Below, piece after piece: positions 26,376 to 35,136 of a stretch of 64,000 nucleotides of DNA; within the stretch, counting starts at the first letter, position 1; every line of letters starts with the position of its first letter. The notes beneath the pieces are model-generated. The model did not search any database and had not been told where the DNA came from. It saw only the letters and a program-made list of their open reading frames with translations. Source of the DNA: Flavobacteriaceae bacterium CP2B (GTDB lineage: Bacteria > Bacteroidota > Bacteroidia > Flavobacteriales > Flavobacteriaceae); assembly GCA_001683825.1 (NCBI GenBank), contig LXTR01000012.1, forward strand, positions 62,001 to 126,000. Direction: 5' to 3'. The position numbers were made by a program, and so were the translations under genes.

Positions 26376-27488
26376 CTAAATGGTCATCCTGTGGTCCCGG
26401 GCAGCTACCTCCCAGCTTCCGGTGACGGCCCCACCTTTTACCGTATGTACCAGGGGGTACTTGGCCACAGTGGGGCAGACATGCATGGGAAGCGCATAGC
26501 AGGCATCCCCCACCCGGTACTTTTCTGGGTGGGGGCAGCGCAGTACCAAATGCTCCTCACTTTGCGACAGTTGTTCGCAATCCTCCATTCCTAACAGGTG
26601 TACCCTTGGAAAAGGCATTTCGGGTGCAATGGCCTTATGCCCCAGGTCCAGGCAGAGCAACCCGTTACCGGGCTTGCTGATGATACGGCTGAACAAGACG
26701 GCGGCCGGCAGGAAGTCCATATCGGGGAAACTGCTGCCGTAGCGCTGATCCCATAAAAGTGTTGTACCCGGACTGGTATCTACCCCCTCTTTCCGGGCGT
26801 GTACCGGGAAGGAAGGTGAACCCCCCGCTATAATTTCTTCCACCTGCATACCTTGCTTTTCCAACGCTTTTTTTAATTCCCAAACCGGGGCGAAGGCGGC
26901 TTCACAGGAAGCCGTGCGTTCCTGCAGGCCGGTATCCCGGATATGGCCATCGTACACATGAAAACCCATAACCCTGAGGTGGGGAAGCGAAGTTAGCAGC
27001 CTGTACAGTTCCATCGCGCCACTGCCGGGACGTATCCCGGTACGGTCCATCCCGGCATTGATATCCAGGTATACCGGGACCGTTACCCCATGATCTCCTG
27101 CCAGGGCGTTGAGTTCTGTGGCAATCCCCGCATCGTCCAGAATGGTGGCATATGCGGTTTTGGGGTAAGCGGCGATCAAGGCCAGGAAGCGACGCAGATT
27201 GGGCCCTACCGGTTGAAGCGCCAGGAGGGCTTCCCCTGCTTCACATGAACCCAGCAATTGGGCCTCCGCGATGGTAGCGCATTTAAACTTGTTGATCCCG
27301 TGCGCCATTTGCATCCGGATGACCTCTGCCATTTTATGGGTCTTTATATGTGGCCGCAGCCTATCGGTCCCGCCTGCAATAGCGATCATGCTGCGGATAT
27401 TGTAGTCTATACGGTCAGGGTAGACCAATAAAGAGGGGGAGATGAGGTTGTCATTGGTTTCCAGTGCATACCAGGGTGTTGTCGTCAT
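26376..27488 (-). CDS. D-serine dehydratase/D-threonine aldolase family PLP enzyme
   Basis: This 370-residue fold-type III PLP enzyme has RPHIKTHK (Schiff-base lysine about residue 49), YLDINAGMDRTGIRPG, GFHVYDGH and a C-terminal metal site in LPMHVCPTVAKY (His-x-Cys, about residues 336-338). From memory, HxC is the zinc pair of eukaryotic-type D-serine dehydratase and HxD that of D-threonine aldolase, so this one leans to D-serine ammonia-lyase. It would convert D-serine to pyruvate and ammonia, or cleave D-threonine to glycine and acetaldehyde. It overlaps the RidA gene by four bases and follows a GntP permease. Confidence 0.85.
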   Translation of the reverse strand: MTTTPWYALETNDNLISPSLLVYPDRIDYNIRSMIAIAGGTDRLRPHIKTHKMAEVIRMQMAHGINKFKCATIAEAQLLGSCEAGEALLALQPVGPNLRRFLALIAAYPKTAYATILDDAGIATELNALAGDHGVTVPVYLDINAGMDRTGIRPGSGAMELYRLLTSLPHLRVMGFHVYDGHIRDTGLQERTASCEAAFAPVWELKKALEKQGMQVEEIIAGGSPSFPVHARKEGVDTSPGTTLLWDQRYGSSFPDMDFLPAAVLFSRIISKPGNGLLCLDLGHKAIAPEMPFPRVHLLGMEDCEQLSQSEEHLVLRCPHPEKYRVGDACYALPMHVCPTVAKYPLVHTVKGGAVTGSWEVAARDHRMTI

Positions 27489-27967
27489 GATCCGGGCGCT
27501 TTGTGTAATTCGAACATGGCTTCAATCTCAACGGGGATATTCCCGGGGAGCATCATCCCCACGGCGCTTCGTACCCCTACACCCAGGTCAGGTCCAAAGA
27601 TATCGGACATCAATTCGCTAAATCCATTGATGACAAGGGGCTGTTTGCCAAAGTCTGGGGTGCTGTTTACCATTCCCAGTACTTTCACCACCCTTTTTAT
27701 CCGGTCTACATCCCCAAAATGCTCCTTTATGGTAGCCAGCATGGTAAGGCCAACCTGCCGGGCAGCTTCCTTGCCTTCCTCCAGCGATAGCTGTTCTCCC
27801 ACGCGCCCCGTCATCAAGGTGCCGTCAGGTTTCATGGGTCCCTGCCCTGAAACGTAGAGAAAGTGGTCTACCACGAGCACTGGTTTGTAAACCCCCGCGG
27901 GAGGCGGGGCCGGGGGCAGCACAAGCCCCAGTTCTGCAATTTTTTTGGAAGGTGAAGCATTGTTCAT
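27485..27967 (-). CDS. RidA/YjgF family enamine-imine deaminase
   Basis: This 160-residue protein belongs to the YjgF/YER057c/UK114 superfamily, in the longer subgroup that opens with KKIAELGLVLPPAPPPAGVYKP. The conserved arginine in GVRSAVG and the glutamate in VEIEAMFEL are present. RidA proteins hydrolyse 2-aminoacrylate and related imines released by PLP dehydratases. Its position between a permease and a D-serine/D-threonine enzyme fits detoxification of that intermediate. It overlaps the next gene by four bases. Confidence 0.92.
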   Translation of the reverse strand: MNNASPSKKIAELGLVLPPAPPPAGVYKPVLVVDHFLYVSGQGPMKPDGTLMTGRVGEQLSLEEGKEAARQVGLTMLATIKEHFGDVDRIKRVVKVLGMVNSTPDFGKQPLVINGFSELMSDIFGPDLGVGVRSAVGMMLPGNIPVEIEAMFELHKAPGS

Positions 27968-27987
27968 AAGGTGTTTTTCATTTTTGG

Positions 27988-29304
27988 TTAAATGATCGCA
28001 TTCAGGGTTAGGACTCCCAAAAGGCCCATGATACCTACCGTTGTTTCCATGACCGTCCAGGTTTTCAGGGTATCGTTCACAGACAGGTTAAAATATTCTT
28101 TAAACAACCAGAAGCCGCCGTCATTGACATGCGATAGCATCAGGCTCCCGGAACCAATTGCCAGCACCATTAATTCTGCACTGACGCCAGTGGCCGTTAC
28201 CAGGGGCAACACGATGCCTGCCGCTGTAAGCCCGGCCACCGTAGCAGACCCCACACATACCCGTATTACCGTGGCAATAAGCCAGGCGAGCAGGAGGGGG
28301 GAAATACTGGACCCCTGTAACAACCCCGCAATATAGTCGCTAACCCCACTGTCTACCAGCACTTGTTTGAGGGCGCCTGCGCCGGCGATGATGAGCAGGA
28401 CCATGGTAATTCCCGCAATAGAACTCCCTACCGTATCCATGACCTCGGCCATACGTTTACCCCTGGCAAGGCCAAGCGTATATATGGCCACCAGTACGGC
28501 GACCAGCATAGCGATCACCGGATCCCCAAAAAACCCCACTACTTTGGTAAATAGTAGTTCTTCGGGCAGGAACAGTTCGGCCAGGGTCGCCATCGCAATC
28601 AGGACGATGGGGAGGAGAGCGGTTAGAATACTGACGCCCATCCCTGGCATTTCGTCATCCTGCAAGATCCTGGGGTTGACAAATTCCTTCATTGGGCTGG
28701 CCTTGACATTTTTTATCGTCCTGGAAAACAAGGGGCCTGCCACGATGATTGCAGGTATTGCCACAATAAGGCCAAACACCAGGGTTTTACCAAGGTCTGC
28801 CCCGAACATTACGGTGATGGCGGTAGGCGCCGGATGCGGTGGCAGGTACCCATGGGTAACAGACAGGGACGCGAGCATGGGCAGGCCCACGTAGAGCAGC
28901 GGCAGGCCGGTGGCGGCAGCTACCGTAAAGACCAGGGGTACCAGGATCACGAAACCCACGGAGTAGAACATGGGAATACCCACGATAAAGCCGGTTAGGA
29001 CCACCGCCCACTGTATGTTCTTTTTTCCAAAGCCTCGTACCAGGCTTGTTGTGATTCGCTGCGCGGCCCCGCTGTCGGCGACCAGTTTCCCCAGCATGGC
29101 ACCCAGGCCCAGGATCATCACCAGGAACCCCAGGGTATTCCCAATACCGTTTTGGATGGAAACTACCACGGCATCCAGCGGCATTCCCTCTGCAATACCT
29201 ACCAGCAGCGATACCAGGATAAAAGTGATAAACGCGTTGAGTTTGCAGGTTACAATCAGGAAAAACAGGAGGGTAATCCCAAGGATAACGATGAATAGTG
29301 GCAT
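27988..29304 (-). CDS. GntP-family (DsdX/gluconate-type) proton symporter
   Basis: This permease of about 438 residues has about 12 hydrophobic segments. The family blocks GIPMFYSVGFVILVPLVF, SLSVTHGYLPPHPAPTA and MLSHVNDGGFWLFKEYFNLS are those of GntP transporters, which carry gluconate, or D-serine in the DsdX branch. The gene order (permease, RidA, D-serine/D-threonine enzyme) favours a D-amino acid. The ATG at 29304 is preferred because the first helix begins at once; an ATG at 29328 would add eight residues. It is the first gene of the operon. Confidence 0.88.
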   Translation of the reverse strand: MPLFIVILGITLLFFLIVTCKLNAFITFILVSLLVGIAEGMPLDAVVVSIQNGIGNTLGFLVMILGLGAMLGKLVADSGAAQRITTSLVRGFGKKNIQWAVVLTGFIVGIPMFYSVGFVILVPLVFTVAAATGLPLLYVGLPMLASLSVTHGYLPPHPAPTAITVMFGADLGKTLVFGLIVAIPAIIVAGPLFSRTIKNVKASPMKEFVNPRILQDDEMPGMGVSILTALLPIVLIAMATLAELFLPEELLFTKVVGFFGDPVIAMLVAVLVAIYTLGLARGKRMAEVMDTVGSSIAGITMVLLIIAGAGALKQVLVDSGVSDYIAGLLQGSSISPLLLAWLIATVIRVCVGSATVAGLTAAGIVLPLVTATGVSAELMVLAIGSGSLMLSHVNDGGFWLFKEYFNLSVNDTLKTWTVMETTVGIMGLLGVLTLNAII

Positions 29305-29328
29305 ATTGGTTTGTAGGGTTGGTTGCAA

Positions 29329-29880
29329 AGGCTGCGCCTAAAGATACTAATTTGGTCAAAATAAGAAAGCCATTGGGGGGTGCCGGGGGCCGCATAAAGC
29401 AGGGAAGCAGGCCTGCCGTAATTTAGTGCCTTTCAGGGGCAAGCGACATGCCGACCCGTAAAAGGCACTTCTTAAGGCATTGGGGCCAGACTGCGATGCT
29501 GTCGCCCGTTCGGCCCTGCGCCCTCAGCGAAACTGAGGTGCCATGTCCAGGACCCTGATGGCGGAAGTTGGCATTTTGACCGTGGGCAGTGATGCGGCCG
29601 GGGTACGCGGATAGAGGATGCCCCACCCTTCATATGCATACCGCTACCCCGGAACGGTCCCGCTTTTATCGGGCCATGAGTACCCCGGTGGTAAAGGGGA
29701 TAAAGGAATATGCCCTTTTAGTTTTTTCCCACGGGGTATTTTCGTAAATTTAAGAGGCGCCCTTGGTCCAAAATGCCACGGGGGGCAACCCCCCAGGGCG
29801 CACCTGGTTTAAAACCTGTGAACCGGCCTGAAACCCGGTGTAAAGGGATTACTGCCATCACCATAAAAATTAACCGTATT
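29329..29880. other. Gene-poor region before the SPFH gene
   Basis: About 550 bases hold no convincing gene; a 67-codon reverse frame (29423-29626) has no protein-like pattern. A GC hairpin GGGGGG-CAA-CCCCCC lies at 29780-29794, and an imperfect palindrome GGTTTAAAACC follows near 29806. TAAATTTA at 29745-29752 is a near-consensus -7 box that would give the SPFH mRNA a leader of roughly 125 bases containing that hairpin. Confidence 0.45.
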
Positions 29881-30642
29881 ATGAATCCTCCCATGTTTAT
29901 TGGCTTGTTGATCCTATTGTTCCTTTTGGCGGGCATCCGGGTCGTTTTTGAATATAAAAGGGCCCTAAAATTCCGGTTTGGAAAATACGTGGGCCTGTTG
30001 CAACCTGGGCTCAGGTGGATTATCCCTATCGTCGAAACCATACAGGTGGTAGATATCCGTGTAATTACCATCAATATTATTTCCCAGGAGGTCATGACCG
30101 AGGATAATGTGCCCTGCAGTATCGATGGGGTGGTGTTCTTTAAAATCGAAAACCCGGAGATGGCGGTCCTGGAAGTTGAAGAATATAAGTTCGCCATCAC
30201 GCAACTCTCGCAGGCAGCCCTGCGGGATGTTTGTGGGAAAGTTGAGTTGGATACCATCCTCTCCAAAAGGGAAGAGATGGGGAACAACATCAAGAAGATT
30301 GTGGAAGTGGAAACCAGCGGGTGGGGCATAGAGATCATAGATGTGAAGATAAAAGACATACAACTTCCCGAAAACATGAAACGCATGATGGCCAACCAGG
30401 CAGAAGCGGAGCGATCCCGAAGGGCCCGTATCATTCTGGCCCTGGCCGAAGAACAGGCTGCGGGAAAGTTGCTCGAAGCGGGAAAACTCATAGACCAGTC
30501 ACCCTCTGCTATCAAACTCAGGCTGTACCAAACCTTGTCCAATATCGCGGCCGAAAAGAACTCCACCATCCTGTTTCCCTTCCCGGAGGAGGTTCTTCCC
30601 AGAAACCAGGGCAAGCCTAAAAAAGATGATGGCGTTGCCTAG
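29881..30642 (+). CDS. SPFH/band 7 (stomatin-like) membrane protein
   Basis: This 253-residue protein has one N-terminal membrane helix (MFIGLLILLFLLAGIRVVFE) followed by a band 7 domain: KFRFGKYVGLLQPGLRWIIP, VIMTEDN-like block, VEVETSGWGIEIIDVKIKDI and RMMANQAEAERSRRARII. It matches prokaryotic stomatin (slipin), which forms oligomeric membrane scaffolds. NfeD, the usual stomatin partner, is not adjacent. I chose the ATG at 29881, directly before the membrane helix; the longer frame upstream is the non-coding leader. Confidence 0.9.
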   Translation: MNPPMFIGLLILLFLLAGIRVVFEYKRALKFRFGKYVGLLQPGLRWIIPIVETIQVVDIRVITINIISQEVMTEDNVPCSIDGVVFFKIENPEMAVLEVEEYKFAITQLSQAALRDVCGKVELDTILSKREEMGNNIKKIVEVETSGWGIEIIDVKIKDIQLPENMKRMMANQAEAERSRRARIILALAEEQAAGKLLEAGKLIDQSPSAIKLRLYQTLSNIAAEKNSTILFPFPEEVLPRNQGKPKKDDGVA

Positions 30643-30760
30643 CCATCAATAACCTAAGATCCACGTATTTCCAACGGTAAACGGCCAAACTGACCAAAAT
30701 CATTGGTTTTTTTTGGTAACCCATTTACTTTCAGCATAGTAATCAGTAAATGAGGAAGCC

Positions 30761-31483
30761 ATGCAAGTCAAGAAAAATCCAAAGGTGGATCTGGACAACT
30801 ACAGGGGGCTGTTTTTTGTAACGGGGCTGGCAATCGTATTGTTTATTACCTGGAGGGCCCTGGAATATAAAACCTTCCCGAAAGACGATCCCATCGTCCA
30901 GCAAATCATGGTAGTGGATGAAGAAAGGGAGGATATCCCGGTCACCAAAAGCCTGCCCACGGCCCCACCGCCACCCCCGCCTGCTGCACCCGAGGTGATT
31001 GAAATTGTGGAGGATACCAAGGAAATTGAAGAGACCCTCATTACCAGTACCGAAACCAGCCAGGAAGCGGTAATCGAAGATGTCATTATTTCAGTGGACG
31101 ATGTGGATGTGGGGGAAGAAGAGGAAGAGATCATTGTCCCCTTCGCCGTCATCGAGAATGTCCCTGTTTTCCCGGGCTGCGAGGACTTGTCCAAGGAAGA
31201 GCGAAAAGCCTGCTTCCAGAATATGATACAGGAGCATGTACGCAAAAACTTTACGTATCCTGAAATCGCCAGGGAGATGAATATTCAGGGAAAGGTATTT
31301 GTACAGTTCTATATAGATTCCAAAGGGAAAGTTACAGGGATCAGGTCGCGTGGCCCGGACCGCCTTTTGGAAGCGGAAGCGGAGCGCATCATCGCCTCCC
31401 TGCCACAGATGATCCCGGGAAACCAGAGGGGCAGGGCGGTAAAGGTACCTTACAGTATACCTATTAGTTTTAAAATTATGTGA
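30761..31483 (+). CDS. TonB-family energy transducer
   Basis: This 240-residue protein has one N-terminal membrane helix (GLFFVTGLAIVLFITW), a proline-rich and acidic periplasmic spacer (TAPPPPPPAAPEV, then many Glu and Asp) and a C-terminal TonB domain (RKNFTYPEIAREMNIQGKV, FYIDSKGKVTGIR, VKVPYSIPISFK). It passes proton-motive force from ExbB/ExbD to outer-membrane receptors such as SusC; those partners are not nearby. An extra N-terminal helix or the antirepressor domain of BlaR-type TonBs is absent. A T-rich block with TACTTTC at 30726 may be the promoter. Confidence 0.92.
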   Translation: MQVKKNPKVDLDNYRGLFFVTGLAIVLFITWRALEYKTFPKDDPIVQQIMVVDEEREDIPVTKSLPTAPPPPPPAAPEVIEIVEDTKEIEETLITSTETSQEAVIEDVIISVDDVDVGEEEEEIIVPFAVIENVPVFPGCEDLSKEERKACFQNMIQEHVRKNFTYPEIAREMNIQGKVFVQFYIDSKGKVTGIRSRGPDRLLEAEAERIIASLPQMIPGNQRGRAVKVPYSIPISFKIM

Positions 31484-31923
31484 GCCCCCCGCTCGGGCGC
31501 CTTTTACGGTTTCCCGGAATACCCGGGTTCAAAGGCCCTGCAGGGGAGGCAAAAAGGAGGTCACGGAGGTTCTCTGGCGAAAGCGTCAAAGAAATGGTTG
31601 TTATAGCAAAGGAGGTCCCTGAAAAACCCTTTATTGCCACAAGGTTGTTAGCGAGAAGTGGACGAACCTTTTAGCCTGAAGTATCCCTATTCCTGGCAAA
31701 TTGTTATGAAATTGAAAAAGTTACCCGTTCGGGTAACTCATTTGGTTGGTTGTTTGCAAATGGTCCCGGTTCTTTTCCGGGGCCATTTTTTAATGGGCAG
31801 TTTTTTTGCCACACCGCATCCTGGGGCCATGAAGGGAGGAGGTGGAATATGGCTCGGCGAGAATTGCGGCAATGTGCGAGTTAGCACCAAATACCTTATC
31901 TTATATACCTATTTCCAATACAT
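31484..31923. other. Structured gene-free region downstream of tonB
   Basis: About 440 bases lack a convincing gene. They hold a perfect 8-base inverted repeat GTTACCCG-TT-CGGGTAAC (31720-31737) directly before a strong terminator. Two overlapping forward frames (31480-31674 and 31658-31927) run through these hairpins and look non-coding. The layout could be a long tonB 3' tail or a separate small RNA. Confidence 0.45.
31758..31791 (+). terminator. Strong rho-independent terminator
   Basis: AAATGGTCCCGG, a seven-base T-rich loop and CCGGGGCCATTT form a 12-pair stem with one G-U, followed by TTT. It lies 275 bases after tonB, with no gene between that it could serve. Confidence 0.75.
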
Positions 31924-32796
31924 ATGAGCACTAAATTTTCACAAGCCTGGAGCAGAATGATAGAAAAACTGGAATCCTGGCTGGACGTAATGGTCATCGG
32001 GCTGCCCAATTTCCTGATCGCGATGGTGGTCTTCGTGATTGCCATTCTCCTCTCCAAATATATCAGCAGCCTTAGCATGCGGCTGTTGGATCAGAGCAAG
32101 CTTCAGGAGTCTATGAAAAACCTGATTGCCAGAATAGTATCCATCGTGGTCATACTTTTTGGGATATTCCTGGTACTTGGGATACTCAACCTGAGCAAGG
32201 CCCTGAATACAATTTTGGCAGGGGCCGGGGTAGTCGGGCTGGCCGTTGGGCTTGCCCTGCAGGGGGCACTTGCGAACACCTATTCGGGGATAGTATTGTC
32301 CTACGTAAAATATATCAAGTTTGGAGACTGGATACAAAGCAACGGCTATGAAGGGGAGGTAGTCGACATAAACCTTCGCTCGGTCAGCCTCAAGCAGGCC
32401 GATAACAATATGGTGTATATCCCCAACAAACTGGTGGTCGAAAGCCCAATAAAGAATTTTTCCACTACCGCACAATCGCGCGTAATCCTGGAATGCGGGG
32501 TTGCCTATGACACCAATCTGCCCCTTGCCATGAAAGTGGTCAAGGAGGCCATTGCAGGCAGTTTCGAGGTCGTAAACCAGGAGGATATTATTTTCATTTA
32601 TAAAACGTTTGCGGACAGTTCCATCAATTTTGAGACCCGGTTCTGGATCGATTCTACTTCCGCATTGGAGGTAGCCAAGGCGAAGAGCAAAGCCATGATA
32701 GCGCTAAAAGAAGCTTTTGACAAGCACGGCATCAATATTCCTTTCCCCATTCGTACCCTCGATTTTCCCAAGGCACTGAACATCCACCAGAAATGA
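31924..32796 (+). CDS. MscS-family small mechanosensitive channel
   Basis: This 290-residue protein has three hydrophobic segments and the MscS core: the pore helix GAGVVGLAVGLALQGALANTYSG (glycine/alanine packing, about residues 99-121), KFGDWIQSNGYEGEVVDINLR in the beta domain and VVESPIKNFSTT. It opens under membrane tension to release solutes on osmotic downshock. Length matches E. coli MscS (286). It stands alone, convergent with the AraC-type gene 15 bases away. Confidence 0.95.
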   Translation: MSTKFSQAWSRMIEKLESWLDVMVIGLPNFLIAMVVFVIAILLSKYISSLSMRLLDQSKLQESMKNLIARIVSIVVILFGIFLVLGILNLSKALNTILAGAGVVGLAVGLALQGALANTYSGIVLSYVKYIKFGDWIQSNGYEGEVVDINLRSVSLKQADNNMVYIPNKLVVESPIKNFSTTAQSRVILECGVAYDTNLPLAMKVVKEAIAGSFEVVNQEDIIFIYKTFADSSINFETRFWIDSTSALEVAKAKSKAMIALKEAFDKHGINIPFPIRTLDFPKALNIHQK

Positions 32797-32811
32797 GGCG
32801 TTGCCATTGGG

Positions 32812-33828
32812 TCATTTAGGGACAAAAGCGGTGTTCCCCGCCCGGGTTTTATATTCTTTGGGACTGCAGTCGTACTTATTCTTGAATATCTTGCAAAAAT
32901 AAGATCGGCTTGTAAGTCCAACTGAATACACTACTTCCGAAATGTTCAGGTCGGTGTTCTTGATCAGGGCCTCGGCTTTTTCCAGGCGTACGTTGCGCAC
33001 AAAATCAGATACAGTCCTGGCATGCATGAATTTAAACCCCTCCTGCAGTTTGTTGGGGGAAAGGCCAGATTTTGTACAAAGCGTTTTCACCGAGTGTTGC
33101 ACCTCCGGATAATTCTTGATATAATCGCTTACGTCCTGTACCCGCTGTAACTCGTCATGGGTAAGGCTGGTAGTGTTGTTGTTGCTGTTGAGGCCCTTAT
33201 AAAACTGTTCGATCTGGTGGGACAGGATGAGGTTGCAATATCCCTCAAAATAAAAATAGGAAGAGACCTCATGGTTGTAATTATGGTTGTCCAGGGCTTT
33301 AACATATTCCCCAGCCTTGAGGTTATAGTGGCCAAGGTAGTGGAGGTTTTCCCGTTCTAAAACCAAATCCATAAGTTGGTTCAGCCGCCCGTCCAGGCCC
33401 CGGAAATCCCCTTTGAAAATGCTTTGGTACCGCAGGCGGTTAATACCGATGAATGAAAAAACAAAACGGCTGTTTTTTCCTGCCCTAAAGGCTGTGCCGC
33501 TTTGTTGCCTGCTGTAAACGATGACCGATTGTAGTTCCTCGATGTCAATGGGTTGTTCAAGGTCCTTCAAGAGGAGGGCACACGAACCGTGAAGGCAGTA
33601 CAGGAAGTATACCATGTCTGACTTGGGTTTTACCAGCGGAAATACGGTGTCATCTTTCAGGCTAACATCAAAAACCACCGCGTTCATGCAGGAGTTGAAG
33701 CTAATGCATTTTACAAAACCACGACCCTGCAAAGGATCTACTTGCAGGGTGTATACCCCTTGCTTCCTGACAATGTCGCCATCCAGGATCTTTTGTATTT
33801 GCAACAGTTGTTTTTTAGCTCTTTTCAT
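32812..33828 (-). CDS. AraC-family transcriptional regulator
   Basis: This 338-residue protein has a C-terminal AraC/XylS double helix-turn-helix (about residues 235-332): VKTLCTKSGLSPNKLQEGF, then SEVVYSVGLTSRSYFCKIF and KNKYDCSPKEYK. The first 230 residues form a ligand or dimerisation domain with no family I can name. It has no signal peptide or membrane segment. The regulated genes are unknown. The 222 bases after its start, toward the SRAP-like gene, hold no other gene and should contain both divergent promoters. Confidence 0.9.
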   Translation of the reverse strand: MKRAKKQLLQIQKILDGDIVRKQGVYTLQVDPLQGRGFVKCISFNSCMNAVVFDVSLKDDTVFPLVKPKSDMVYFLYCLHGSCALLLKDLEQPIDIEELQSVIVYSRQQSGTAFRAGKNSRFVFSFIGINRLRYQSIFKGDFRGLDGRLNQLMDLVLERENLHYLGHYNLKAGEYVKALDNHNYNHEVSSYFYFEGYCNLILSHQIEQFYKGLNSNNNTTSLTHDELQRVQDVSDYIKNYPEVQHSVKTLCTKSGLSPNKLQEGFKFMHARTVSDFVRNVRLEKAEALIKNTDLNISEVVYSVGLTSRSYFCKIFKNKYDCSPKEYKTRAGNTAFVPK

Positions 33829-34050
33829 AAAAGGTCGGCCCTGATCTGCCTATCTTCCCGCCGGTACTTAATTCCCGCGGCGGCATAAAGGTGTTCCCGT
33901 AGCCTGTGGAACAGCATTGTGCGACTATGGGAAAATCACTTTTGATAGGCGGACAAAATAAACTTTTTACTTTAGAATGAATGTCAAATGCGTCATAAAT
34001 CCTGCGAATAAGGGCACAGACTTTTCACGTAATTTGGTTATTTACAATGT

Positions 34051-34767
34051 ATGTACCACCGCTTGTCCAATACACTAGAAAGGGAAGTCATAGAAAAGGA
34101 GGCCGGTATCCCCTTCAGATACCCGAATTTGTACCGCACTAATCCAGTGATCAATGGCCTGCGGGAAAGTATTGTGCCCGTGGTAACCATGAATCATATA
34201 GACGAAATACGTTTTGCTATCTGGGGGTTGCTCCCGGAAAGGTTCGGGGAAGAATGGGCCGTTTTCCAGCAAGCCGCGAGCACCCTTACGGTAGGCGAGG
34301 AGGAATGCCAGGACGGGAACACCTGGTATTCCGGTGCTTTTGAGAAACGCCGGTGCCTGATCTTTGTTTCCGGATTTTTTACCTACTTCCTGTATCAAGG
34401 GCGGATATACCCCTTTTTCGTGCACGAGTCCACCGATAGGCCTTTATCACTGGGAGGGGTATACAATCAACTGGAAGACGGGTTCGTCACCTGTGCGCTG
34501 ATCATTTCCCATACAGACCGGCTGGTGGCGAAAGCTCAGAATTTAGACCGGGGGATGCCGGTGGTCGTAGCACCCTTCATACGAAATGAATGGTTGGACC
34601 CGGCGGCCCGCCCGGCAAAGCTAAGGGAGCATATGCGGCTGGCGTCTCCTCCCGCATTGCGCGCCTACCCCGTAAGTAAGGCCCTGTTTAACCCCGGGGC
34701 CATCCCTGACAGTATCCTGGAACCTTTTGTTTACAGGGAACTGCCCGAAAGGTACCAACCTCGCTGA
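34051..34767 (+). CDS. SRAP-fold protein lacking the catalytic residues (pseudo-YedK)
   Basis: This 238-residue protein matches the SOS-response-associated peptidase fold (YedK/HMCES) along its length: AIWGLLPERF (56-65), RRCLIFVSGFF (100-110), YPFFVH, LSLGGVYN and GMPVVV. All four active positions differ. The Cys2 that cross-links abasic DNA is Tyr (MYHRLSN), the Asn of NARxE is Thr80, the Glu of GFYEW is Thr111, and the His of the IHN/RMP block is Gln163. SRAP proteins protect abasic sites in single-stranded DNA; this copy cannot use that chemistry, so binding alone or another role is likely. It is a single intact gene. Confidence 0.8.
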   Translation: MYHRLSNTLEREVIEKEAGIPFRYPNLYRTNPVINGLRESIVPVVTMNHIDEIRFAIWGLLPERFGEEWAVFQQAASTLTVGEEECQDGNTWYSGAFEKRRCLIFVSGFFTYFLYQGRIYPFFVHESTDRPLSLGGVYNQLEDGFVTCALIISHTDRLVAKAQNLDRGMPVVVAPFIRNEWLDPAARPAKLREHMRLASPPALRAYPVSKALFNPGAIPDSILEPFVYRELPERYQPR

Positions 34768-34954
34768 GTTACTTCATCTCAGGGCCCGGGGCCAAGTGAT
34801 GGGGGTGCCCCCGTATCGTACCCGGGGCAAACAGGCAATAGCGTCAATTATTGTTTTTATAGTGACAAGCTACCCCAGGGGATCGATTTATATTTTAAGG
34901 AAACAAGCGTTCCCCGTGAACCTTTAAACAAGTGATAACCCAAAAAGAAAACCC

Positions 34955-35119
34955 ATGTTACGCTGGACTGTTATTTTTATAGTGCTCGCCATTATCGCCG
35001 CCATATTCGGATTTGGCGGGATTGCCGCCGGAGCTGCGAGTATTGCCAAGATTTTGTTCTTTATTTTCCTGTTTATGCTCGTAATCTCCCTGATTTTTGG
35101 AAAAAAGAAAATGCTATAA
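34955..35119 (+). CDS. DUF1328 small membrane protein
   Basis: This 54-residue protein (MLRWTVIFIVLAIIAAIFG, then GGIAAGAASIAKILFFIF) is the DUF1328/YtjA family: two short membrane helices, the FGFGGIA turn and a basic tail (GKKKML). Family members are small membrane proteins often seen with stress genes; the function is unknown. It is followed 17 bases later by an acidic lipoprotein gene and a terminator, so the two form a short operon. A TATATTTT box near 34890 is a possible promoter. Confidence 0.88.
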   Translation: MLRWTVIFIVLAIIAAIFGFGGIAAGAASIAKILFFIFLFMLVISLIFGKKKML

Positions 35120-35136
35120 ACAATTGAAAACGGAAT

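Noticed and set aside
29423-29626. A 67-codon reverse frame in the gap before the SPFH gene
   Set aside because: Low-quality composition and no recognisable motif.
31521-31540. A GTTCAAA block resembling a tRNA T-loop
   Set aside because: The flanking bases do not pair as a T stem and no acceptor or anticodon arms fit.
31480-31927. Two overlapping forward frames after tonB
   Set aside because: They run through an inverted repeat and a strong terminator and show no family or signal pattern.
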